Origin: JAPORK01 sp026710285
GTDB lineage: Bacteria > Pseudomonadota > Gammaproteobacteria > Pseudomonadales > Endozoicomonadaceae
Direction: 5' to 3'
Assembly: GCA_965201045.1 (NCBI GenBank)
Contig: OZ241746.1
Location: 3,224,001-3,288,000, forward strand
DNA length: 64,000 nt
A model generated the notes under the pieces. It was not told the origin of the DNA. It did not search any database and saw nothing but the letters and a program-made list of their open reading frames with translations. Positions within the stretch are counted from its first letter, which is position 1. The number at the start of each line of letters is the position of its first letter. The translations under genes and the position numbers were made by a program. This document shows, in pieces, positions 9,423-18,707 of the stretch.

Positions 9423-9926
9423 CTATTCAATAATGTCATGTTTACGTACAATTTCTATAAGACCTATGACGGCTATAAACACAAACACTGGCACCAACCA
9501 TACAGCCATTGAAAATCCCAGAAAGGTCCAGTGCACTACACCACATTCAGGGCTGCCAACGAACATTGTTTTTAATATTTCCTGCCAAGGCATTATTTGA
9601 ATTAAATATTCAAGCCCTGGCAGGCAGACTCTGGATGCTGAAGCCGGAAGATGCTCTAAATAGATTTGACGGTAAGCTAATGCTAACCCAAGCAAGCTAA
9701 AGATAAAGACCAACAGACCAAACGCTCTTAATTTTGTACCGCCTGGTCTGAACAGAATTACAATAAAAGACAAAAACCCGATTATACCAAAGATAAATCT
9801 TTGAGAAATGCATAACGGACAAGGTATCAAGCCTTTTATATGCTCAAAAAGCAATGCTATACCCAATAAAGCTATTGATAAGAGAAGTAGCACCCAATAA
9901 ATTGTATATGATTTAGCTAATCGCAT
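9423..9926 (-). CDS. dsbB: Disulfide bond formation protein DsbB
   Basis: DsbB reoxidises periplasmic DsbA and passes electrons to quinone. The 167 residues have four membrane helices. Both redox cysteine pairs are present: CPLC after the first helix, and Cys in SRVCLPG paired with Cys in SPECGVV in the second periplasmic loop. A conserved arginine (QRFIFG) follows CPLC. Length is typical. The gene stands alone, flanked by repeat-rich sequence. Confidence 0.93.
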   Translation of the reverse strand: MRLAKSYTIYWVLLLLSIALLGIALLFEHIKGLIPCPLCISQRFIFGIIGFLSFIVILFRPGGTKLRAFGLLVFIFSLLGLALAYRQIYLEHLPASASRVCLPGLEYLIQIMPWQEILKTMFVGSPECGVVHWTFLGFSMAVWLVPVFVFIAVIGLIEIVRKHDIIE

Positions 9927-11023
9927 CGTGATATATCACCAATTTTTATCAGTACTTGTTTTATTTTTGTTATGGACTCAACAAGCAAATTAAAAACTGT
10001 TAAACCACTAATTTTAAAAAATTTTATTTTTATTAAACAACGAAATAAATGTTTAGAATTTTTATTACATAAATTTGCAAGTATTGTCCATTTATTAATT
10101 GAGTATAGTTCAGATAAACATTCATATACATTAATCTTTTTTCCTACCTGAAGTAAGAAAACCAATATATAGAAATTTCTCAAACGGAACAAACTTCTGT
10201 TTATTATCAGAACTTAATAAGCTTACCTTCTATTTTAGAACAAAGGCAATGGATTAAAAGTATAATGGCATGTTATCACAAAGTGAGCTGCTCTCAACAC
10301 AGTAGCGGTAAAATCTTAAAGGTAGAAAAAATCTTTCTGGTATACAATATTACATATTTGACATCCTCCCCTTCCTAAAGGCTGTCTCTTAGTGACATTT
10401 TTTAAGTCCTAACTTTTATTTTGTAAAGTTTGTCTTCTGCCGAATATACCAGCCTTTCGAGCGTACAACCGTGGGCTGAGCCTGTCGAAGCCGGATTGCT
10501 TTTTTCTCCAGGCTTCGACAGGCTCAGCCAGCGGACATAGGTGTATTGAAATTATACGAAAGCTGATATTATCTGAGTTCACCTGTGCTGATTTGTTCAT
10601 TCCCACAGATAATATTAATTTTTATTGAAGTATTTGTGTATGAAAGACAGTCCTGAAGGAAGGGGATTTGGAATAATTCCGTCAATCCGGTCATACTTTT
10701 ATAAACAAGTGTTTAATTGATCATACATACGTATTTGCAGATATAAAAAATAAAAAAAGACATTTTTGCAAAAAATTTATTTTTTTATATGAATAATGTC
10801 GTTTTTATAGAATGGTTTACTAATCAATTATTTCTACATATAAAATACGATACATTAATGCAAAAATAATTTTTAAAACAAAAGCTTGAAAAGAAGAAAA
10901 AAAAATAAGACAATAATCTCCCTGATAAAGGTTGAATATAACTTTTGTCAAAATGTGATAATGAATAAACCAGCTATATTGGATTTTTAATAATAATTTT
11001 TAATAACAAAAGATTGTTTGAGT
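9927..11023. other. Gene-poor stretch upstream of dsbB
   Basis: A minus-strand frame at 9917-10192 overlaps the dsbB start by 10 nt and has no recognisable character. The stretch contains repeat family P copy 4 (10359-10680). The last 300 bases before 11024 are very AT-rich and may hold the promoter of the secreted gene that follows. Confidence 0.4.
10359..10680 (-). repeat. Palindromic repeat family P, copy 4, inside an IS605-like end
   Basis: The segment begins TTGACATCCTCCCCTTCCTA, the complement of the TnpB-element right end. It then carries the family P palindrome with GAGCCTGTCGAAGCC facing GGCTTCGACAGGCTCAGCC, and ends CTGAAGGAAGGGGATTT. The two outer pieces together reconstitute a TnpB-type right-end hairpin split by the repeat. 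This is the longest version with a second internal inverted repeat. Confidence 0.6.
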
Positions 11024-12697
11024 ATGACAATAAAGAAAGGAATTGAAACGTTTATCTTATCAGCTTTGCTTTTAAATGAAACTGCATCAGCAATGCCCGT
11101 TATAACAAAAAGGAGTACGCCAGTTAGTAAAGCAGCACCTTATAACGCAGCAATTAGTGAAAAAACTTCCGGAGTAAACGCAAGAATAAAACTGCAAAAC
11201 ACTTTGGAATATCTGGAAAAAAGGATTAAAGATGCACGTATTGATTGGAGTAAACTAAATTGGATAGATATATTTAAATTTTTGAATTGTGATATACTTC
11301 CCGGGGAATATATGGAAATTATACACAAGCCAGACAGTGAGACTTTTTCTAAAGTAGCAGAACTCCTTTTTGATAGCAGAAATAAAAGGACACAACCTCC
11401 TTCATACTGTGAGTGTGAAAGTCAGAAAAATCTCGCATTACCGGACAATAATAGCCTTCGCTCAAACAGTAGTGTGTCTTCAGATTCAAGCTTTCAATTA
11501 ATCTCAGCCTTATCCACAGAAGAAAATATCTCATTATCCTCGTTTAGTAACAAAGATGAGGCGAAAGCTCATCTGTTTCGTATTTTCATGGCTCGATGGG
11601 AAGAGATTGCTAACACACGTATAGAAGTAGATCAACTGGATCCGTATGAAGATGAACTAAACAGTCACGATACTACTTTGAGGGAAATATGCAAAATTGT
11701 CAATAGCAAAGCAAAAGATTTAGACAACGCCTGGCCTGAAGACGTTCAACAAAGTAAAATTTCCCAAGAAAATCTAAAAACAGTACGTCGAATAGCATCT
11801 CCAGAACTATTTCATCCATTAAGATCTGTCCAGTATAACAATAAAACGTGAGATCTGATAGACGTTCTTCAGTCGCTATCAGACAACTGCAATCCCATAT
11901 ATTGCCCTACTGATAATGAAAATACAAACTCACTTGGCTCCTTGTTAAACCTTTTCAGACGAAATTCTCATAATGATGTTTATTTTAACATGATTACGAC
12001 AGATTTTGAATATATTACAATTGATGCTGGCGGGCATAAATACAAACTGAAGCCTGAGACACAGTTAAGAAAAGCCTTTTGCAAAGAGTTTATCAAAATT
12101 TACAAAAGAAACGAAAAAGAAACAAATGCACAAAGCCAGGATATAGTTAAAACCCTTAATGAAATCGTTGTTTATGTGCTTAACTTTGATCCATTTTCTT
12201 TTGTTGATGACGATTTACCGAGCAATTATCAGACCGCCTCTGCTACCAAAAAAGATAATCCTGCTGCAGTGAAAGGCGATGGGGAATGTAAACAATTAGC
12301 TAAAGAGTGTAAGGATACTCTGGAGTTAGTGAAAGACATCTCCAAAAGGCATAAAGTAATAAATGAGGCAACAAGAAAAAACTATATGGAACTGCGAAAA
12401 ATAATAACGGGGAGGAATGCAGAAGAGCTGGCAAGGAAATTGTATGCAGAGAATGCTATAAAAAAAATTAGATTCGACGAGGTTGAAGAAGTGCGATCTT
12501 CACCATATGAATATTCTAATGCCCTTTTAGACACATTTGCGGATGGCCTTGTACTAGATGATAGTCTTCCTGTGCTGCTAGAACATCTTAACGACTGTGG
12601 TGAGCTTGGGAGTGATCTGGCAAACAAAATTATGGATGACGTGCATAAAGATATTCCTCTGGCAATCAAAGGGACCGGTGTATACCACCGAAGGTGA
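11024..12697 (+). pseudogene. Secreted protein gene split by one in-frame TGA
   Basis: An ATG at 11024 opens a signal peptide (MTIKKGIETFILSALLLNET, then ASAMP), and the frame runs to a TGA at 11849-11851. The same frame is open again from 11852 to the stop at 12697, with no shift: the codons after the TGA read DLIDVLQSLSDNCNPIYCPT. The whole would be about 557 residues. The second half is currently visible as a separate frame only because of a downstream start. A single CGA-to-TGA change would explain it. No domain was recognised; the protein is polar, and one low-complexity serine-rich patch lies near residue 155. It is probably an exported effector-like protein, recently inactivated, unless the stop is read through. 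Confidence 0.65.
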
Positions 12698-12900
12698 TAA
12701 AGCTAAACACTTATGTCTGGTCTGTCATATTCGTAAAGATTAAAAGGGGTTATCGACTCATTTAACTTTAGAATACCGGGTTTTAATTTTGTATCATCTT
12801 TTAGTAATAATAGCTTGTGATGAATTGAACCCGGTATTTCCAGATTGGATGAGTATATCCGTGGTTAGCGATGTGATAAGAAACCACGCCTACGCTCTCT
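12698..12900. other. Short gap with a long-loop inverted repeat
   Basis: AATACCGGGTT near 12770 faces AACCCGGTATT near 12828 across a loop of about 50 nt. The arms match over 11 bp. There is no T-run, so a simple terminator is not supported. No gene was seen. Confidence 0.35.
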
Positions 12901-12904
12901 TAGC

Positions 12905-13092
12905 TATTTTTTGTTATGATAACCATCTTTTTAACAACGCAGACAATATCGACCTCACAGATATGATTTAAAAACCTGTTTTCAGTCTCTTGCATATCTT
13001 CTTCAGCCATTTCTTTTTTATTTCTGGTATCGCTTTCCAGGATAACAAATTCACTTCCCGGATTAATAACTTTTTCACTCTCCTGTTCCTTC
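12905..13092 (-). pseudogene. Partial duplicate of the deoxyribosyltransferase-like gene
   Basis: This minus-strand segment repeats the middle of the gene at 13771-14322. It encodes KVINPGSEFVILESDT and RFLNHICEVDIVCVV almost as in the parent, then diverges where the parent continues NKGDYIGLSAAVEIG. Neither the signal peptide nor the C-terminus is present. It is an internal fragment of about 186 bp left by an incomplete duplication, with no start of its own. Confidence 0.75.
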
Positions 13093-13149
13093 TCAGGAAT
13101 GACCAAAAATCCTTGGGTAAAGTATCAAACGACAAATGAATTCTGACTG

Positions 13150-13231
13150 TCACAGGATGACAGCGTATTTTTGAAAATAATGGCATAGAACATAGTATAT
13201 TGTGCCAACAAATCTCTGAACTGAGGTTTTT
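13150..13231. repeat. Dispersed repeat family S, copy 2
   Basis: Carries CATAGTATATTGTGCCAACA followed by AATCTCTGAACTGAGG, matching 18405-18475 closely and 3373-3490 more loosely. The upstream portion TTTTTGAAAATAATGGCATA also aligns with copy 3. Confidence 0.55.
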
Positions 13232-13343
13232 CAAATAATCTTGCATACTCTACTACCAAGTAATCTGTCTGCATCCTCTAAAGACTTAAATTGGCATGTA
13301 TACCAGGATATACGCATCTTAACTCTTTTCAGGTACTTCTTGC

Positions 13344-13562
13344 TTATATGAAAGGATTGCTTAGTTGCATCACATTGCCAGTTATTTCTTGTGTTATATC
13401 AAAACACCAACAAACGGTATGTTTACCATTACTACAATACACACTGTAATAATCTGGGTATGTTAGCGTGTTTTTATGTGAATCTTTATATGCTGCAAAA
13501 ACAGGAGATATTGTTAATAAAATAAATGTAGTGAGCACGATTGTTTTCATAACTGTTAACAT
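13344..13562 (-). CDS. Small secreted cysteine-containing protein
   Basis: A 72-residue frame with a signal peptide (MLTVMKTIVLTTFILLTISP, then VFA) and a short mature part holding three cysteines in YCSNGKHTVCWCFDI. TTGGAG lies 8 nt before the ATG at 13562, which supports translation. A second ATG four codons in is possible. The family was not recognised. It lies among other small secreted genes on the same strand, next to the deoxyribosyltransferase-like protein, and could be a host-interaction or envelope protein. Confidence 0.55.
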   Translation of the reverse strand: MLTVMKTIVLTTFILLTISPVFAAYKDSHKNTLTYPDYYSVYCSNGKHTVCWCFDITQEITGNVMQLSNPFI

Positions 13563-13770
13563 TATTTATTCTCCAAAAAAGATTTAGTTCAAATAAGGTT
13601 TAAGCTAAGAGCAGATAATCAAAGCGGAATAAACAAGAAGGGGCTTCATTTGATAAAGAGATAAAAAATGCTTATAATCACTTCTTGACGAAGTGAGTAT
13701 AGCATAATGCTACAAATAACTTTAATTCAAATGTTACGTCCTCTTCTGAACAGTCTGTTCCAAAGCGCAC

Positions 13771-14322
13771 TCAGACATCTTGGCTTTTCAGGTCTAGTTC
13801 TTTAACCTTATCTGTATGTGACAAATTATCGCTAAGCAATTGTTCCACAGGCTTAATAGTATCAGCCAGTGATACCCTAAGACCATAATCAGCAGGGGTA
13901 TCTGTACAATAAATAAGCTTGTTAAGTGCTTTTGCATAACCAATTTCAACGGCAGCGGATAAGCCGATATAATCACCTTTATTAACAACGTAGACAATAT
14001 CGGCTTCACAGATATGATTTAAAAACCTGTTTTCAATCTCTTGCATATCTTCTTCAGTTATTTCTTTTTTATTTTTGGTATCGCTTTCCAGGATAACAAA
14101 TTCACTTCCTGGATTAATAACTTTTCCATTACCTGGCTCCAATACGATATAACCATTAGCTTGCAGTTTTTCTTTAACATCAAGTACTTCAGCCAAATGT
14201 TTACGATATGAACCCACGATAACAACTTTTTTCCCCGCCAGGCAGCTATTACTTAAAAATAAAAAAGGAATCATTAAGGTTAGTAATAATACGAAAAAAT
14301 GCACTTTATACTTTCTGCCCAT
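13771..14322 (-). CDS. Exported protein with nucleoside deoxyribosyltransferase-like fold
   Basis: The protein is 183 residues. Residues 1-29 are a signal peptide (KVHFFVLLLTLMIPFLFLSN, then SCLAG). The mature part starts KKVVIVGSYRKHLAEVLDV, a Rossmann-like beta-alpha opening. It later has CEADIVYVVNKGDYIGLS followed by AAVEIGYAKALNKLIYC. This second block strongly resembles the nucleoside 2-deoxyribosyltransferase/DNPH1 superfamily, in which a Glu in the AAVEIGYA helix is catalytic. Such proteins are normally cytosolic, so a signal peptide is odd. It has a partial duplicate at 12905-13092. Fold confidence is moderate; no activity is claimed. Confidence 0.7.
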   Translation of the reverse strand: MGRKYKVHFFVLLLTLMIPFLFLSNSCLAGKKVVIVGSYRKHLAEVLDVKEKLQANGYIVLEPGNGKVINPGSEFVILESDTKNKKEITEEDMQEIENRFLNHICEADIVYVVNKGDYIGLSAAVEIGYAKALNKLIYCTDTPADYGLRVSLADTIKPVEQLLSDNLSHTDKVKELDLKSQDV

Positions 14323-14417
14323 GGAATTTAGTATCCCTGTTATGTTAATTTATAAAAATAATATTTTTGGAAAATTTCAAAGCACTAAATTTTATTTTTG
14401 TGTAACTCTTTAACAAC

Positions 14418-14554
14418 CAATACTTCGGACAGTTTTTAAAAACCTACCATGAGTTAAACTGTAATCTATTGATTTTTAAGGATATTTTTTACAATAAGAT
14501 GAAAAATAAATTCTTTTAAAACCAACAACTTACAAAAACTGTCCAAAGTGTTGT
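14418..14554. repeat. Miniature inverted-repeat element, family M, copy 2
   Basis: This 137-bp copy of the element at 67-204 starts CCAATACTTCGGACAGTTTT and ends AAAAACTGTCCAAAGTGTTGT-like. The interior aligns throughout with small substitutions. It lies between the deoxyribosyltransferase-like gene and queF. The following stretch to 14882 has a hairpin (TATCTAAAAAAAG with CTTTTTAGATA near 14631-14662) and otherwise nothing. Confidence 0.75.
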
Positions 14555-14882
14555 AACAACAGTAGTCACGAAAAAGTGAATCCAGCACCTTCAGTTTGAA
14601 TGGGCATACTTTATCATAACTCATTATATTTATCTAAAAAAAGCAACACTCTTTTTAGATATAAGCTGCTATGAATCAGTATTAACCAAGTTTAGAGTAA
14701 AACAATTTTAACGAAAGCTTTGGAATGGACACTTATGCATAAACACATCTGACCTTCTGTCCGAAACCAGATATAGCATAAGCATTTTGCAATCAATAGT
14801 AAATTTTGTAACGACCACCGACACCAGAGTGCGCTTATGTTGCTTTGAAAATGTATAAAGACCCGGTTAAAGTATACCGGGC

Positions 14883-15704
14883 TTACTGACGCAAAAGGCG
14901 TATATTATGTGCCGTTATTTCATGATCAGAGCGCAGTGGATTAATATCCAAACCACCCCGGCGCGTATAACGGGCATACACAGTTAATTGCTCAGGAAAG
15001 CAATATTTTTTTATATCAATAAATATACGCTCAACACATTGTTCATGAAATTCGTTGTGTTGTCTGAAAGAGATAAGGTATTGTAATAGTTTGTTCCGCT
15101 GTATTTCAGGACCCATATACCGTATAAAAACACTTGCCCAGTCCGGTTGACCCGTTATGAGACAATTTGATTTTAGCAAGTGAGAACATAAACATTCACT
15201 CACTTTATTTTCTTCGATTACTGCATTTTCAAGTATAGTTTTGTCTAAAGTGTAAGCAGTTATTTCAATATCTTCATCATCAATACATAAAGCATTAAAA
15301 CTGCAAATTGTATTTAGTGCTAGCGGATACAATATCACACGAACATCACCCTGCGCTATTTCAGCCAGATCCTGCTCAATTGTTTTGCGAACCTGCTCGG
15401 AACAATTAAAATGAGTCTGATTAAATGAGTTAAGATATAGTTTAAATGACTTAGACTCTATCAGGTTAATACTGTTAATCGCACAACGTACCTCTGCTGT
15501 TGCAATAACCGGTTTTCCTTTTGGATTCAGCCAGCTGAGCTCATACAGATTCCACAGGTCTTCACCTTTAAAGGGTAGGTTATTTTCCTTAATACCCAGT
15601 AGTTTACGATTTTCTTCCCGGGGAACACCATGCAGCAAATTCTTATTATAGCGACTCTCATATTGAGTCGCTTTTCCAAGCAAGGTTTTATTAATCCATG
15701 TCAT
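14883..15704 (-). CDS. queF: NADPH-dependent 7-cyano-7-deazaguanine reductase QueF
   Basis: QueF reduces preQ0 to preQ1 in queuosine tRNA modification. The 273 residues match the long bimodular form found in gammaproteobacteria. The substrate/NADPH region contains ESKSFKLYLNSFNQT. The catalytic cysteine lies in LLKSNCLITGQPDWAS, and the C-terminal part carries NEFHEQCVERIF with the conserved Glu. The gene is complete and isolated; no preQ1 riboswitch is obvious upstream. Confidence 0.95.
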   Translation of the reverse strand: MTWINKTLLGKATQYESRYNKNLLHGVPREENRKLLGIKENNLPFKGEDLWNLYELSWLNPKGKPVIATAEVRCAINSINLIESKSFKLYLNSFNQTHFNCSEQVRKTIEQDLAEIAQGDVRVILYPLALNTICSFNALCIDDEDIEITAYTLDKTILENAVIEENKVSECLCSHLLKSNCLITGQPDWASVFIRYMGPEIQRNKLLQYLISFRQHNEFHEQCVERIFIDIKKYCFPEQLTVYARYTRRGGLDINPLRSDHEITAHNIRLLRQ

Positions 15705-15974
15705 TATAAAGTCTGCTCTTAACTGATTGCACAGTTTATATATAAATATTAATTAACGATTTAAAAAAAATTTATTTCTCTTCTGTATTTTTACATCCAC
15801 CATACTTCAAAATGCCGGAATCTCCTTTCTAAGCGGATGAAAATAAAGCGTTTCATTATAGTAAATCCGACACCTTCAGGTCAAACAGACATTATAGGGC
15901 TGGTTTTTTAAAAATGGTACAATATAATCATAGTGCGTAGCTCCTACCAACTAAAAAATATTACAGCACTGCTC

Positions 15975-16799
15975 ATGGCATATACAAACGATTTTATACA
16001 ACGTGTACTGAAAGTACAAAAAGATAGAAACTTGTCGCATAGAAAGACAGCAAATTTGTTTCAAATTGGTACAACAACACTTGCAAACTGGAAAAAAGGT
16101 TTATTTCCTGAGGGAAAACGCAATAGAAAACCAACAAAAATTCATGATGATAAATTATATCAGGATATAAAAGATTATCCGGATGCTTTTCAGCATGAAC
16201 GTGCAGATCGTTTGAAGGTTAGTGCAAGAGGAATTAGTTCTGCATTAAAGCGTTTGGGTATTACACGAAAAAAAACTTTATCTCATCCAAAAAGAGATGA
16301 AAAAGAACGTTCAAATTTTTGTCGTAAAATAAAAGATTATATTGATGCAGGTCGATCTATTGCTTATCTGGATGAAAGTGGTTTTGTTGTTGATCCGCTA
16401 AGAGAATACGGTTATTCCGAACAGGGGAAGCGCTGTTATGGTACTCACAGTTGGAATAAAAAAGGTAGAATCAACGCATTGGGTGCATTAATGGGTAATG
16501 TTTTGCTTACTGTATCTCTTATTATGGGTTCGATCAATGCTGATGTATTTTATAACTGGATGAAACAAGACTTACTGCCAAAACTGCCTGAATCTTCCGT
16601 ATTAGTAATGGATAATGCATCTTTTCATAAGAGAAAAGATATACAGGAAATAATAAAAGCTGAAGGTCATACACTGGAATATATGCCTGTTTATTCACCT
16701 GACCTGAATCCAATTGAGAAAAAGTGGGCTCAAGCCAAGTCTATTAGAAGGCAAAAAATGTGTGATCCGGAAACTTTATTTAAGGAACATATTATGTAA
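15975..16799 (+). CDS. IS630-family transposase (distinct from the two-frame copies)
   Basis: From the ATG at 15975 (MAYTNDFIQRVLKVQ) the protein is about 274 residues. An N-terminal helix-turn-helix (SHRKTANLFQIGTTTLANWK) is followed by a DDE domain: YLDESGF, then VLVMDNASFHK, then YSPDLNPIEKKWAQAK. These are the IS630/Tc1-mariner catalytic motifs, and all three acidic residues are present. The open frame reaches back to 15933, but that start gives an atypical extension. Terminal repeats could not be defined, because the right side runs into an IS1380 fragment. Confidence 0.85.
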   Translation: MAYTNDFIQRVLKVQKDRNLSHRKTANLFQIGTTTLANWKKGLFPEGKRNRKPTKIHDDKLYQDIKDYPDAFQHERADRLKVSARGISSALKRLGITRKKTLSHPKRDEKERSNFCRKIKDYIDAGRSIAYLDESGFVVDPLREYGYSEQGKRCYGTHSWNKKGRINALGALMGNVLLTVSLIMGSINADVFYNWMKQDLLPKLPESSVLVMDNASFHKRKDIQEIIKAEGHTLEYMPVYSPDLNPIEKKWAQAKSIRRQKMCDPETLFKEHIM

Positions 16800-16804
16800 C
16801 TTTT

Positions 16805-17601
16805 TTAGATGGCGGTTGCTATATTATGAACATCACTGTTTCCTTCCGCTCTATGTTTTTTGTGGAGAAAAACTTCTTGTTTCATATCTGCGCCCCGGCA
16901 ATAGCGATGGTTTCCAACATGCATGGGCAATTTTGAGTTTATTAGTAAAACGATTGTGAAAACAGTGGTCGAAAGTGAAAATTATTGTTCGTGGGGATAG
17001 TGGATTTTGCCGTAAAGAAATGTTGTCCTGGTGTGAAAAAAATGATGTTGACTATATTGTGGGTATTCCTCAAAACAAACGACTGAACAAAATGATTCAG
17101 TCAGACGTTAATGAAGCCAAAGAAGAATATGAAAAAACTCAGCAAAAAATTCGAAAGTTTAAAAATTTGCAATATGCTGCAGGCAGCTGGAATTGTGAGC
17201 GTCGAATAATTGTAAAAATAGAACATCTTGAAAAAGGGAGTAATCCACGATTTATCGTTACCAATCTTGAAGGAACAGCATCAGATTTATATGATGATGT
17301 GTATTGCGCAAGAGGTGAAATGGAGAATCGAATCAAAGAGCAACAGTTAGATTTATTTGCAGATCGGACTAGTTGTCATTCCTGGTGGGCAAACCAATTT
17401 CGTTTTTTACTAGAACAGATTCGAGTAAATTTGGTCGGGACAGAATTGGCTCGGGCACAAGCAGGTACAATTCGGTTAAAGTTACTCAAGATTGGGGCAG
17501 TAATTCTTAGAAATAGTAGGCGTATACGATTTCTTTTGTCCAGTGCTTATCCTTACAAACGGATTTTTCAAGAGATAGCTGAGCGGCTTAATCCTGGCTA
17601 G
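16805..17601 (+). pseudogene. IS1380-family transposase remnant
   Basis: The sequence encodes YYEHHCFLPLYVFCGEKLL, then a stop near 16957, then KIIVRGDSGFCRKEMLSWC through QQLDLFADRTSCHSWWANQF and a normal-looking C-terminus. These blocks are characteristic of IS1380 transposases, which are normally well over 400 residues. The N-terminal third is missing, and one stop interrupts what is left. The fragment directly abuts the IS630 gene upstream, so one element probably inserted into or recombined with the other. Confidence 0.8.
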
Positions 17602-17760
17602 CAAAGAAGAAATGCTGTTCCCGGCATGTTGACAAATAATGGGGTAAGGGGGTTTTATGCCTGAAAAATGGAAAATACGCTCAAAATATTAAAAAATCAT
17701 ACCAAAAAAACAATAGATGTCTTCTACATGCATAAGTTCGCTCTATTTTTTAGGGTATGA

Positions 17761-18240
17761 AATATTCGGGTTAAACACCTGTGCGAGGAGCTGGAGAAAC
17801 TGGATGTAACCCTCAATCAGGAGAAAACCCGTCAGGTCGACCTGGTGAAAGAAGAAACTTTCAGTTTCCTCGGGTTTGACTTCAGAAGAAGTAGAACACG
17901 AAGAGGAAAATGGGGAGTGATGAAAACACCAAAGATGTCAGCAAGAACAAAGCTTCTGAAAAATATGAAAGAGGTATTCAGGCGACATCGCTCACAACCA
18001 ACTAGCAGAGTGATTTACCGAATCAATCAAAGGTTAAGAGGTTGGGTTAACTATTTCAGAGTCGGGAACTCTAGCCGCTGCTTTACCTACATAAGGGACT
18101 GGGTGGAGAAGAAGGTTAGACGGCATCTGATGAAAGCCAGAGGGCGCAAGGGTTTCGGTTGGGACAGATGGAGTAAGAAATGGATATACCAGATACTGGG
18201 TCTGTTTTCAGACTACAAAATTCAGTATAACCAGAGCTGA
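17761..18240 (+). pseudogene. ltrA: Group II intron maturase, C-terminal fragment
   Basis: The open frame begins right after a stop and encodes LCEELEKLDVTLNQEKTRQV, the end of a reverse transcriptase palm/thumb. FSFLGFDFRRSRTRRGKWG follows, then a maturase X domain ending GLFSDYKIQYNQS. The fingers, YADD site and everything N-terminal are absent. Only about 160 residues remain of a protein usually above 400. Codon use is more GC-rich than the neighbours, consistent with acquisition. Confidence 0.85.
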
Positions 18241-18293
18241 AAGTCATTCCAAAACGATAGGTCACATAAACTTTGATGCGAAAATAACACAGG

Positions 18294-18328
18294 TAAGCGT
18301 AGTGCGGTAAAACCACATGCTGCGTTTG
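18294..18328 (+). ncRNA. Group II intron domain V remnant
   Basis: About 55 nt after the maturase stop, AAGCGTAGTGCGG pairs with CCACATGCTGCGTTT around a TAAA tetraloop. This is the typical 34-nt domain V hairpin with an AGC catalytic triad. A domain VI-like stem follows. The 5' intron domains are absent, so it cannot splice. Confidence 0.65.
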
Positions 18329-18404
18329 ATGTGGCGGGTGATGGAAATGGAGTCAATTGAGGGGTACCCTCGTGATTTGACCACCACGCCATCGCTCGAC
18401 CCTA

Positions 18405-18475
18405 CGACGGCATATTTTTAAAAATAATGATATAAAGCATAGTATATTGTGCCAACAAATCTCCGGGCTGGAATC
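18405..18475. repeat. Dispersed repeat family S, copy 3
   Basis: Contains TTTTTAAAAATAATGATATA and CATAGTATATTGTGCCAACA, aligned with copy 2 at 13150-13231. It follows the intron remnant. The stretch on to 18707 shows nothing else. Confidence 0.5.
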
Positions 18476-18707
18476 TTTAAAGCTGTAATAATGAAAGTTT
18501 GATTCCAGTCAGCTTCTATACTACACCGTTGTTATTTCTGCATAAGCAGGAATACATAAAGAGGTTCCGAATTTTTTTCACATTCAATCAAATGTTTGTG
18601 TATATAAAGTATGTCACCCATGTCAGGAAAAACAGAATAACGCAGTTGTCTTAGCAGCATCATTTATCAATTAAGAGCAAAGGCTGAAAATCCCGAACCA
18701 AAGTCTT

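Noticed and set aside
9917..10192. 91-residue minus-strand frame overlapping the dsbB start
   Set aside because: No recognisable motif or ribosome site; very AT-rich codons typical of chance frames here.
12789..12971. 60-residue plus-strand frame
   Set aside because: It runs antisense into the duplicated deoxyribosyltransferase fragment and crosses an inverted repeat; no coding evidence.
14883..15900. preQ1 riboswitch upstream of queF
   Set aside because: No C-rich stem-loop with an A-rich tail was recognised near the start.
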